From assembly GCA_028275425.1 (NCBI GenBank), contig JAPWUT010000099.1, positions 1-6,565 of the forward strand: a stretch of DNA of 6,565 nucleotides, given 5' to 3'. The stretch is from Anaerolineae bacterium. Its GTDB lineage: Bacteria > Chloroflexota > Anaerolineae > SpSt-600. Shown piece after piece: positions 1 through 6,401 of the stretch (position 1 is its first letter; the number at the start of each line of letters is the position of its first letter). Made by a program: the position numbers and the translations under genes. Below the pieces are notes generated by a model, which made no database searches, had not been told where the DNA came from, and saw only the letters and a list, made by a program, of their open reading frames with translations.

Positions 1-2
1 TA

Positions 3-620
3 GGAGGCCAAGAGGGCGAATACTTGAGCTCTTCAAGCCCAACAAAGAGAGTATGCAAAGCGCAGGTGCACCCCGATGGCTCCTTGGGCGGGTGGGTATG
101 CGAATGGGGGGAAGAGCTTCCCCGCGCTTTGAGGAACCTGGCCGCCATCTTCTACACCGGCGAACTGAGTAAAACCATCTACGTCATTGGCGGAGAAGAT
201 GCGTCGGGAGTCACGAGAAGTGAGGTTCTATTTGCTGATATCACTACTACCGTAAATCCGCCAACTCCAACACTTGTTTACCCAGGGTGGATTACTTCTA
301 CAGGTGTCTTGCCACAGCCCCTTTCCTCCCACGGAGCTGTTGAAGCAAGGGGCGAGATTTTCCTAACCGGAGGGGAGGTAGGGCTTGGCCAGCAAGTTTC
401 TAACACCGTTCAGCTGGCCCTCGTGGATGAAAATTCCCCCTCCCGCCTTTACGATTGGGGTTCCGGGCTGGGGACATGGGTAGGAGGTCCAATCCTACCC
501 CAAGAGCGCTCCCTCCATGCCACCGCCATCTGGCAAAGTTACATCTACGTGATAGGCGGTGATGGCCCCGAATTGCCTCCTCAGCGGAAGGCTACAGTTT
601 ACAGAGGCAACATAGATGCA
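3..620 (+). repeat. Kelch-like beta-propeller blades (protein-level repeat, three visible)
   Basis: Three repeats spaced about 60 residues apart share the pattern LP...(H)A...(I/E)(Y/F)(V/L)(I/T)GG. The segments are TIYVIGG (residue 51 on), EIFLTGG (111 on) and YIYVIGG (173 on), each followed by a strand with a V..A or V..G pattern and then a Gly-Trp or Gly-x-Trp turn. The first visible residues (KAQVHPDGSLGGW) look like the outer strand of a preceding blade. Kelch propellers usually have six or seven blades, so the missing blades probably lie upstream of the window. Blades of this kind commonly mediate protein or carbohydrate contacts; no ligand can be named. Confidence 0.75.
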
Positions 621-3600
621 GCCGGGACAGGCGAAGCTTACTACGCTCCCAAAGGCTACTATACCTCCAATGAGCTCCAATTTGAGCCCGGAAGGCCTGT
701 CACAGTTACTAAAATTGCATATAGTGCTAATATCCCGTCCGATACTGGCCTTAGGTTCAGGGAGCGCCACAAGACCGGAAGCGGATGGAGCGATTGGTCA
801 AGTTGGATTGGCCTTGTCAGTGGAACTAATGCCATCAACTTAACCCCGCCCATTACCGATGTCCTCCGCCTCCAATATCAGCTTGAGCTCACCAGGGGCC
901 AGCTTATCACCATAACCCCATCCCTGGACTGGATTGAATTCTACTACGATGTGCCTGACCCCCAACTCAGCATAGCTAAAAGGAGCTACCTGGGCATAGC
1001 TTCCCCGGGCGATATCCTTGATTTCATCCTCACCTTCTCCAACACCGGCGGGGTCAATTTGCCCAATGCAATCATAACCGAAGTGCTTCCGCAGGATACA
1101 ACCTTTGTCGGTTACGGGTGGAACTGGGCCGGCGGTAATTTTTACACTAAGACCGCAAGCGTCGGGCCATACGGCGCACTCAATCAGGCCCGCTTCCGCA
1201 TAAAGATTAACGAAGGCATAACCTCGGAATACATCACTAATACGGTCTGGATTTCCCATCCCCCGCTCACCGATGCCTTGGGAAATGTCTATACTTTTGG
1301 GCCCCTTTCCGCTACCTATACCATCCAGATTACCGGAATCCGTTCCTTCCCCAAGAGCGCTTCCCCTGAATCGGGAAGCATTGTCTACTGGGGCCAGCCC
1401 GTAACCTATACCCTCGTTTTCTCCAACCTCTACCGAACCGATTTCTCCACTGTAAACATAACTGACCCGGTGGACCTTTCCCGCCTTTACGATGTCGTCC
1501 CGTCTGGCGGGGGAGTGCTGGAAAACGGGGTCATCTCTTGGACTTTGAGCAACGTAGGGCATGGTGAAGCCAGAGAACTTAGCTTCACCGCCCGCATAAC
1601 TCCGGGCTTGCCGGCCGGAACCGTGATTACCAACGTGGCTTACTCCCAAGCCTTTGTTTCCGGCGAACCTGACCCGGTCCTTTCCCAAGTCAGCAATGAA
1701 ATCACCCACACCGTAAAAGGCACAAAGCTTGCCGTTACCAAATCCTCTACCCCGCCCCCCGGCTCTCAAGTCCGCTGGTACGACTTGATAACTTACTCCA
1801 TCACCGTAACCAACACCGGCTATTACACCTTTACCGTTATCCTAACCGATACCTTGGACACAGCATTGGATTTTGTGAGTGCGCCAGGGGGCAATTACTC
1901 CAGCGGCACTGTCACTTGGACTGTGGGGCCTTTGGGGCCAGGCTCTTTCGGAACTGTGACCCTTGTAGCCAAAGTTAAGTGTGGGCTTGAAGAGGGCCGC
2001 GAAATCTCCAATATCGCTCGCGCCTCGGCCGCTCATTCCGATGTCTTCTCCTCTAATGCTGTGACGCATACTGTAGCCGGTCCGCCAAGTTTGCAAATAA
2101 CCAAAGAGGCCAACCCGTCCTCCGGTTCTTCGGTATCCCCCGGCGCTGCAATCATTTACACCATCCGCTACACCAATACTGGCCAATCTCCAGCCATGGG
2201 CGTGGTGATAACGGACCCGCTGGACTCAAGGCTGGAGTATCTCGGCGGAGGGACGCTGGTTGGGAATACCGTAAGCTGGACGGTAGGTTACCTTGGCACC
2301 GGAGCCTCTGGCTATGTCACTTTCTCAGCCCGAGTAAAAAGCGATGCTTCCGGAACCATAACCAATTACGCATACATCGGGGCCGAATGCTTGCCCGCCG
2401 TTCAAAGTAACTCAGTAACCCATACCGTATCCGCACTTCTCCCTTACCTTACCCTTTCCAAAGCTTCTCAGCCTTCGCCCCAGGGTGTGGTTCAAGGCGG
2501 TGATTTGATTACTTATTCCATCGTCATCACTAACATTGGTGGCGTAGCTGCCTCAGGGGTTGTGGTAACGGACCCGCTGGATGCAAGGCTTGAGTTCATA
2601 AGCGGGTCTCCGTCCCCCTCTTACGCTGGCGGGGTCCTTAGCTGGACCATAGGTAGCCTGAGGGCAGGTAGTTCAGCGGCGTTAACCTTCACTGCCAGGG
2701 TTATAACCTGCACCCAAGGCACTATCACCAACACTGCTTACGCTACCGGAAGTGGGCTGGGCCTGAGCGCTTCTGCCCCGGTGACCCATACCATAGCCGG
2801 GTGCCCTGCCCTTTCTGTAAGCAAAGGGGCCTCGCCTCCTCCGGGAACGCCAGTCTTCCCCGGCGACCTCATAACCTACACCCTTTACTTCACCAACACC
2901 GGCGGAATTGCCCGCAATGTGGTAGTGACTGACCTCCTTCCAGCTAACGTCACTTTGGTTGATGCCGGCGGGGCTACTGTAAGCGGTGGAATGCTTTCCT
3001 GGAGCGGGCTGAGCCTTGGGCAAGGGGCTTCGGCTCAGAGAAGTTTTACCGTCCGCGTTAACCCATCCCTTCCTCGCTGCCAAGCTATTACCATAACAAA
3101 CGAATCATACGGGGTTGAGGACAGGGAAAGTTATGGGACCTTCCGCGGCTCAAGAGGGGCAAAGGTTGAACACACGGTAACATTCACCCCAGACCTTGCA
3201 GTATCGGTTAGCGATGGCAAGACTTTGGTAGGTGCTAACGAGTCCTTGGTTTACTCCATAGCTTACACTAACGTATGCGGAGCTGAGGTCGGAAGTGCAG
3301 TTGTAGGCGTAACCCTTAGCCCCGGCCTCAGCCCTGGCTCTAACCCCGGTTGGTCTGGCTCCGGCAATTACTTTACCCGCACTGTCGGCCCGATTTCAGC
3401 GGGGGCAGGCGGCTTGCTTACTTTCTACGCTTCCACTGCCTCTAATCCGCCGGCAAGCGTAGGGGTTACGGTTACTATCTCTACCTCCCAGCCTGAGTGG
3501 GACCCCTGGAACAATGTAGCCTACGATTGGGATGTAACCGGCGGGGTGGACCTCGTCGTGGAAAAGCTGGAGGTTTCGTCCACAACTGTGCCCATTACCG

Positions 3601-4055
3601 GAACCCTCAGGGTTACCGTAACGGTGCTTAATCAGGGCAACCAGTCCGTTGCAGGCGGTTATCAAGGTTATGTAGGCCTGTTCCTTTACCTCAAGCCTTA
3701 TCCCTCAAGCCCTCCATCCCGCTCAAGTGATTCAGATGGGCTATTGCAGGCTTGCCCGGATAAATCCCAAAGCTACTGTTTTGATTGGATACAGGCTTCA
3801 AGCCTTGGAAGCAATGGCAGCTACACCCTTACCTTCAACGTTAACCCCGCCGGGAAAGACCCAGGAGCCTATGACCTCTATGCCTATGTTGATGTCGGTT
3901 CCTCATCTTGGCCGGGATGTAACGATTATACTGGGTGCGTAGTGGAAAGCTGCGAGGTCAATAACTGGGCAGGGGTGCGCAATATCCAGATAACAGGCGG
4001 AGGTATACGCAAAGTCTTCCTGCCCTTGGTCCTGAGGAACTGGAGCGGCCGCTAA
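3..4055 (+). CDS. Large exported surface protein with Kelch-like blades, seven DUF11 repeats, CARDB-like domain and C-terminal LPLVLR motif (5' partial)
   Basis: The frame is open to base 3 with no stop, so the gene enters from the left. A TTG at 24 would give 1343 residues, but it lies inside a Kelch-type blade and lacks a well-spaced Shine-Dalgarno, so I do not take it as the start; the true start and any signal peptide lie outside. Numbering from that TTG as residue 1: three Kelch-like blades with Gly-Gly pairs at 56-57, 116-117 and 178-179, each preceded by an LP...(H)A segment; a beta-rich linker domain with a GWSDWSSW stretch at about 214-311; seven DUF11-type Ig-like repeats at about 312-1174; a CARDB-like domain at about 1175-1325 with five cysteines; and VFLPLVLRN at 1331-1339. 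No catalytic motif is visible. The likely role is a cell-surface or secreted adhesion or scaffold protein, but the function is unknown. Its TAA overlaps the stop of the facing phosphodiesterase gene. Confidence 0.9.
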   Translation, partial: GGQEGEYLSSSSPTKRVCKAQVHPDGSLGGWVCEWGEELPRALRNLAAIFYTGELSKTIYVIGGEDASGVTRSEVLFADITTTVNPPTPTLVYPGWITSTGVLPQPLSSHGAVEARGEIFLTGGEVGLGQQVSNTVQLALVDENSPSRLYDWGSGLGTWVGGPILPQERSLHATAIWQSYIYVIGGDGPELPPQRKATVYRGNIDAAGTGEAYYAPKGYYTSNELQFEPGRPVTVTKIAYSANIPSDTGLRFRERHKTGSGWSDWSSWIGLVSGTNAINLTPPITDVLRLQYQLELTRGQLITITPSLDWIEFYYDVPDPQLSIAKRSYLGIASPGDILDFILTFSNTGGVNLPNAIITEVLPQDTTFVGYGWNWAGGNFYTKTASVGPYGALNQARFRIKINEGITSEYITNTVWISHPPLTDALGNVYTFGPLSATYTIQITGIRSFPKSASPESGSIVYWGQPVTYTLVFSNLYRTDFSTVNITDPVDLSRLYDVVPSGGGVLENGVISWTLSNVGHGEARELSFTARITPGLPAGTVITNVAYSQAFVSGEPDPVLSQVSNEITHTVKGTKLAVTKSSTPPPGSQVRWYDLITYSITVTNTGYYTFTVILTDTLDTALDFVSAPGGNYSSGTVTWTVGPLGPGSFGTVTLVAKVKCGLEEGREISNIARASAAHSDVFSSNAVTHTVAGPPSLQITKEANPSSGSSVSPGAAIIYTIRYTNTGQSPAMGVVITDPLDSRLEYLGGGTLVGNTVSWTVGYLGTGASGYVTFSARVKSDASGTITNYAYIGAECLPAVQSNSVTHTVSALLPYLTLSKASQPSPQGVVQGGDLITYSIVITNIGGVAASGVVVTDPLDARLEFISGSPSPSYAGGVLSWTIGSLRAGSSAALTFTARVITCTQGTITNTAYATGSGLGLSASAPVTHTIAGCPALSVSKGASPPPGTPVFPGDLITYTLYFTNTGGIARNVVVTDLLPANVTLVDAGGATVSGGMLSWSGLSLGQGASAQRSFTVRVNPSLPRCQAITITNESYGVEDRESYGTFRGSRGAKVEHTVTFTPDLAVSVSDGKTLVGANESLVYSIAYTNVCGAEVGSAVVGVTLSPGLSPGSNPGWSGSGNYFTRTVGPISAGAGGLLTFYASTASNPPASVGVTVTISTSQPEWDPWNNVAYDWDVTGGVDLVVEKLEVSSTTVPITGTLRVTVTVLNQGNQSVAGGYQGYVGLFLYLKPYPSSPPSRSSDSDGLLQACPDKSQSYCFDWIQASSLGSNGSYTLTFNVNPAGKDPGAYDLYAYVDVGSSSWPGCNDYTGCVVESCEVNNWAGVRNIQITGGGIRKVFLPLVLRNWSGR
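957..3542 (+). repeat. Array of seven DUF11-type repeats (about 120 codons each)
   Basis: The repeats start at about 957, 1335, 1722, 2088, 2445, 2808 and 3195. Typical units open with L.(I/V/L)(S/T)K..(S/P) and continue with G(D/G)LITY(S/T)I..TNTGG, a V.(V/I)TDPLD or equivalent segment, a GG..SWT(V/I)G.L..G block, F(T/S)AR(V/I), an ITN motif and VTHTV at the end. The last unit is the most diverged: it begins LAVSVSDG and keeps YSIAYTN but loses the TDPLD segment. DUF11 units form Ig-like beta-sandwich stalks in exported bacterial and archaeal proteins. Three units (third, fifth, sixth) carry a cysteine shortly before the ITN strand. Units four and five are the closest at DNA level, sharing an exact 15-bp stretch 357 bp apart. 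Confidence 0.88.
4014..4040 (+). other. C-terminal VFLPLVLRN motif, putative export or anchoring signal
   Basis: Codons 1331-1339 encode VFLPLVLRN, followed by only WSGR before the stop. A short hydrophobic (Y/F)LP(L/V)(V/I)(L/M)(R/K) block a few residues from the C-terminus recurs in many exported Chloroflexota proteins as I know them. It is too short for a transmembrane helix and lacks the LPXTG box plus long hydrophobic tail of sortase substrates. A sorting or surface-retention role is inferred from its position, and I know of no established mechanism. Confidence 0.6.
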
Positions 4056-4801
4056 AGCCTTTCCAAGGCTTTCTTGACCCTATCCGGGTAATCGGAGCCG
4101 ATGCAGTCCACCCCCCACGATGCCAAAAGGCGGGCCGTTTCGGGGTCGTTTACCACCCAGGTGCTTACGGCAAGGCCGGCGGCGTGGGCTTGTTCCACAA
4201 GCTCTCGGTCCACATAAGCAAAGTGCGGGTGAAGGGCATCGGCATGGGCATCCCTGGCCGCCCTCACCGGGTCTACCAAAGTGCCCACGTAGAGGATGCC
4301 TCCGGCTATCTCCGGTGCAATCTCTTTCGCTTTCTTAACGAAGCGGTGGTCAAAAGAAATTACCTCCACATCCCCTTCCATCCCGCAAGCCCTTATTACC
4401 TCAATCGTCCTTTCCACTATGTCCTCTCGTTCGCCGAAGCCCCTTTTTATCTCCACTACTACCGGGATTTTGCCTTTGGCCCAACTCAGCACTTCTTCCA
4501 ATAGGGGGATTTTAGCCCCGGCGAATTCTGGCCCGAACCACTTGCCGGCATCAAGCTTGCGGATTTCTTCCCAAGTCAATTCCCCGATGAGCTTGCGCAA
4601 GCCGGTTGTGCGCTCCAAGGAATCATCGTGGCAGACTACAATCTCCCCATCCCTGGTTATGTGGACGTCAAGCTCAATCATGTCTACTCCCAGTTCCAAG
4701 GCCTTCTGAAAAGAGGGGAAAGTGTTTTCCGGGGCGTAACCTTTAGCCCCTCGGTGACCGAGGATTAAAGTCCTGTCTTGAGCTTTTAAAGGGAAAGGCA
4801 T
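4052..4801 (-). CDS. ugpQ: Glycerophosphodiester phosphodiesterase, cytoplasmic UgpQ-like
   Basis: The 249-residue product is a complete GDPD-family TIM barrel that would hydrolyse glycerophosphodiesters to glycerol 3-phosphate plus an alcohol. Visible residues are HRG at 16-18 (catalytic His16, Arg17), the APENT segment at 23-27, ELD at 43-45 (Glu43 and Asp45, metal ligands), His58 in CHDD, VEIK at 116-119 (Glu117, Lys119), a SFDH strand near the middle, and TWVVND with Trp215 and Asn218. The length matches short cytoplasmic family members, and no signal peptide is seen. The ATG at 4801 is supported by an AGGAGG placed 6 nt upstream. It is the last gene of the cmk-plsC cluster, 15 nt after plsC, and its TAG overlaps the stop of the facing gene by 4 nt. 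The family is sure; the symbol is by similarity and substrate preference cannot be read. Confidence 0.93.
   Translation of the reverse strand: MPFPLKAQDRTLILGHRGAKGYAPENTFPSFQKALELGVDMIELDVHITRDGEIVVCHDDSLERTTGLRKLIGELTWEEIRKLDAGKWFGPEFAGAKIPLLEEVLSWAKGKIPVVVEIKRGFGEREDIVERTIEVIRACGMEGDVEVISFDHRFVKKAKEIAPEIAGGILYVGTLVDPVRAARDAHADALHPHFAYVDRELVEQAHAAGLAVSTWVVNDPETARLLASWGVDCIGSDYPDRVKKALERL
4054..4072. terminator. Hairpin at the convergent gene junction, candidate bidirectional terminator
   Basis: AAAGCCTT (4054-4061), loop TCC, then AAGGCTTT (4065-4072) form a perfect 8-bp stem with a 3-nt loop. It starts inside the TAA of the plus-strand gene and lies within the last codons of the minus-strand phosphodiesterase gene. 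On the plus strand the stem runs into TTTCTT; on the minus strand it runs into TTTAG. The U-tracts are short and the outer pairs are A-T, so termination may be weak, but there is no other space between the two genes for a terminator. Confidence 0.5.
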
Positions 4802-4807
4802 GGTTTT

Positions 4808-4813
4808 CCTCCT
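4808..4813 (-). promoter_or_regulatory. Ribosome binding site of the phosphodiesterase gene
   Basis: CCTCCT on the plus strand reads AGGAGG on the minus strand, 6 nt before the ATG at 4801-4799. It occupies most of the 15-nt gap after the plsC stop, so this gene has its own strong initiation signal, unlike plsC. Confidence 0.85.
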
Positions 4814-4816
4814 GGC

Positions 4817-5446
4817 TTAAGAGTAATACCCGCGGTACTGCGGCGGGAGCAGGGAGGCAATCTCCCTCATGATTTTCTCCGTGAAGGATTCTATCAAGGC
4901 TTTATCCCTGGAGAAGGGCGGTGGATAAATTGGCTTGCCGAAGGTTAAGGATAGGCGGGGCCTACGGAACCGCAGGAGCTTCTCCACGGCGTCCTCGGTT
5001 CCGGTTATAGCCGTGGGGATGACTGGCACCTGGGCTTTCATTGCCAAGTAAGCTACTCCATTCCGGGCTTTCTCCAGAGCTTTGGAAGGGCTACGGCGTG
5101 CCTCGGGCGCCAGAGCCAAGGCTTTGCCTTGAGCCAATACTTCCAAGGATGATTGGATTACTTTGCGGTCAAACTCATCGCGGTGCACTGGTATAGTCCC
5201 GTAGAGGCGGAGGAGCTGGCCTGTAAAAGGCACTTTATACAAATCGGCCAAAGCTATGCCTTCCACCTCCCTCGGAGCGAAGGCCACCACCAGAGGAGCA
5301 TCCAAGTGGCCTAAATGGTTTATGGCGATGATAACCGCCCCCTTCTTGGGCACATTCTCCTGCCCTTGAACTTTTACCTTTGTGAGCAGTCGGAACAAAA
5401 CCCTTAAGATTGGAACGGCAAGCCTGCGGAAAATCTTCCTAAGCAT
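4817..5446 (-). CDS. plsC: PlsC-family lysophospholipid acyltransferase (1-acylglycerol-3-phosphate acyltransferase-like)
   Basis: The 209-residue product has the acyltransferase motifs in order: NHxxxxD as NHLGHLD at 43-49 (catalytic His44, Asp49); motif II GTIPVHRD at 83-90 with Arg89; motif III APEARRS at 113-119, where the usual form is FPEGTRS; and motif IV VPVIPTAI at 140-147. The basic, hydrophobic first 22 residues suit peripheral membrane attachment. The expected reaction is acylation of lysophosphatidate to phosphatidate at the inner membrane face. Glu115 and Ser119 of motif III are kept, but Gly is Ala116 and Thr is Arg117, so the acceptor may differ. The ATG lies inside the end of cmk (GCGATGCTTAG, 8-nt overlap) with no clear Shine-Dalgarno, which suggests translational coupling. 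The family call is firm; the exact acceptor is open. Confidence 0.9.
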   Translation of the reverse strand: MLRKIFRRLAVPILRVLFRLLTKVKVQGQENVPKKGAVIIAINHLGHLDAPLVVAFAPREVEGIALADLYKVPFTGQLLRLYGTIPVHRDEFDRKVIQSSLEVLAQGKALALAPEARRSPSKALEKARNGVAYLAMKAQVPVIPTAITGTEDAVEKLLRFRRPRLSLTFGKPIYPPPFSRDKALIESFTEKIMREIASLLPPQYRGYYS

Positions 5447-6116
5447 CGCCGATTAACTCTAAGACTTTGCGGTAGACTTCGTCTATGCCCATGGAAGTGG
5501 TATCAATGATAATGGCGTCTTCGGCCGGGTGGAGTGGGGCAACGTAGCGAGTGCTATCTATCCTATCCCTGTCCCGCATTGTTTCCAGGACCTCTTGGTA
5601 AGAGATGTCTTTGCCTCTGGCCAGGAGCTCCTTCCATCGTCTCCTTGCCCTCTCCTCCAAAGAGGCATCAAGGTAAATCTTGAGGTCAGCCTCCGGAAGC
5701 ACAACCGTTCCGATGTCCCTTCCGACCACGACGATTCTCCCTTTCAGGCCAATGCGGCGTTGCTGGTTTAGGAGGGCTTTCCTAACCCCTGGGTAAGCGG
5801 AGACAATTGAAACAACCCTGTCCACTTCGGGCCTTCGGATATCCCAAGTTACATCTTCCCCATCCACGAAAACAGAGCATTGCCTCCCATCCTGGACGGT
5901 AGGGGTGGTGACTTCAATGTGGAGGGAAAAGGCGAGGGCGGTGATTGATTCTTCATCCTCCACGGGTATTCCTCGCTTGATGGCAATCCAAGTTATTGCC
6001 CTGTACATGACCCCGGTATCAAAGTAAGTGTAACCGAGCTCCCGAGCGAGCCTTTCGCCCAAGGTGCTTTTCCCTGCAGCTGCTGGCCCGTCTATCGCTA
6101 TGATTGATGGCCTCAT
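5439..6116 (-). CDS. cmk: Cytidylate kinase (CMP/dCMP kinase)
   Basis: The 225-residue cytosolic enzyme phosphorylates CMP and dCMP with ATP. The P-loop GPAAAGKS is at 10-17 with Lys16. DTGVMYR at 33-39 matches the family DTG(A/S)MYR box with Val in place of a small residue. The CMP-binding insert includes VDGEDVT at 84-90 and the SIVSAYPGVR stretch at 103-112 with a following QQR. GRDIGT is at 132-137, the LID region has an arginine cluster around 156-160, and RDRIDSTR is at 183-190 (Asp187, Arg190). The length is normal for the bacterial family. The ATG at 6116 is supported by AGGGGG 6 nt upstream and a promoter candidate about 30 nt upstream. It is the first visible gene of the cluster and overlaps plsC; adjacency of cmk and plsC occurs in several bacterial lineages. 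Confidence 0.96.
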   Translation of the reverse strand: MRPSIIAIDGPAAAGKSTLGERLARELGYTYFDTGVMYRAITWIAIKRGIPVEDEESITALAFSLHIEVTTPTVQDGRQCSVFVDGEDVTWDIRRPEVDRVVSIVSAYPGVRKALLNQQRRIGLKGRIVVVGRDIGTVVLPEADLKIYLDASLEERARRRWKELLARGKDISYQEVLETMRDRDRIDSTRYVAPLHPAEDAIIIDTTSMGIDEVYRKVLELIGDA

Positions 6117-6122
6117 TTTTTA

Positions 6123-6128
6123 CCCCCT
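6123..6128 (-). promoter_or_regulatory. Ribosome binding site of cmk
   Basis: The minus strand reads AGGGGG, one mismatch from AGGAGG, with a 6-nt spacer (TAAAAA) before the cmk ATG. It supports 6116 as the start. Confidence 0.7.
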
Positions 6129-6143
6129 TTGGCTTCTCAATAA

Positions 6144-6172
6144 ATTATCCACGCTTAGGCCTTGCCGGGCAA
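6144..6172 (-). promoter_or_regulatory. Candidate sigma70-type promoter for cmk-plsC-ugpQ
   Basis: On the minus strand, TTGCCC (6172-6167) is followed by a 17-nt spacer and GATAAT (6149-6144). The -10 box matches the consensus at five of six positions and the -35 box at four of six. Transcription would start near 6137, giving a leader of about 20 nt that contains the cmk ribosome binding site. No other promoter is obvious inside the cluster, where the genes overlap or nearly touch. Confidence 0.55.
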
Positions 6173-6196
6173 ATCGGGCTCCTTTTCGGATTTGAG

Positions 6197-6256
6197 GTCA
6201 TTGCGAGGCGGCTTAAGCCTCCTAAGCAATCTTCCCATGGAAGGAGATTGCTTCGC
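6197..6256. repeat. GTCATTGCGAGG-type interspersed palindromic repeat, right end missing
   Basis: GTCATTGCGAGGC (6197-6209) is the typical outer end of a short non-coding repeat family found between genes in many bacteria. It is followed by the palindrome GGCTTAAGCC (6210-6219) and an inverted pair AAGCAATCT (6224-6232) and AGATTGCTT (6245-6253). In full-length elements of this type the sequence returns to CTCGCAATGAC at the far end; here it runs into C-rich sequence after GCTTCG instead, so the element appears cut. It carries no gene and is probably a mobilised MITE-like or REP-like element. Confidence 0.6.
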
Positions 6257-6265
6257 CCCCTCCAC

Positions 6266-6401
6266 CCCCCATTGCCCACCCCCGCTGGCTTAGGGTTTGC
6301 CGGCGTTCTGGGCCCCACTCGTGGCGGGGTGGCTAATTTGGGCAACTCGCCCCCTCTTTTGAATTTGTGGGGGACACGGCCAGGGGGCTTTGCCCCCTGG
6401 A
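6266..6401. repeat. C-rich tandem unit, copy A (about 136 bp)
   Basis: This first copy begins at a C run and continues through ATTGCCCA and GGCTTAGGG. A 45-bp core (6287-6331) matches copy B at 38 of 45 positions by my hand alignment, with an identical 14-bp stretch CTCGTGGCGGGGTG (6318-6331 and 6454-6467). After the core the two copies diverge, then share a TTGAA...TTTG.GGGG segment. It ends in a strong hairpin and a CCCCC run. No coding signal is seen. Confidence 0.7.
6380..6400. repeat. Perfect GC-rich hairpin in copy A
   Basis: CCAGGGGGC (6380-6388), loop TTT, then GCCCCCTGG (6392-6400) form a 9-bp stem with only one A-T pair. It resembles the GGGGGC...GCCCCC stems of REP-type elements. 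On neither strand is it followed by a T-tract, so it is not a classical intrinsic terminator. Confidence 0.75.

Noticed and set aside
24..26. TTG as the true start of the large plus-strand gene
   Set aside because: The frame stays open to base 3, the residues around it belong to a Kelch-type blade, the AGGAGG at 2-7 is too far away (about 16 nt), and no signal peptide follows. The gene is better read as 5' partial.
840..1769. 309-codon minus-strand open frame opposite the first DUF11 units
   Set aside because: It is antisense to clearly coding DUF11 repeats, has low-complexity Gly/Arg/Asp composition and no recognisable domain. It is a shadow of the GC-rich plus-strand gene.
4014..4052. Sortase LPXTG anchor or transmembrane tail on the surface protein
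   Set aside because: The LPLVL block lacks the Thr-Gly of LPXTG and is followed by only about six residues, with no long hydrophobic segment and basic tail.
4184..4709. Plus-strand open frames of 106 and 137 codons opposite the phosphodiesterase gene
   Set aside because: They are antisense to a gene with complete catalytic motifs and show no domain and no ribosome binding site that I can see.
6380..6400. Strong hairpin as an intrinsic terminator for a gene beyond the right edge
   Set aside because: No T-tract follows on either strand, and it sits in a repeat unit whose second copy has lost the stem. A REP-like element fits better.
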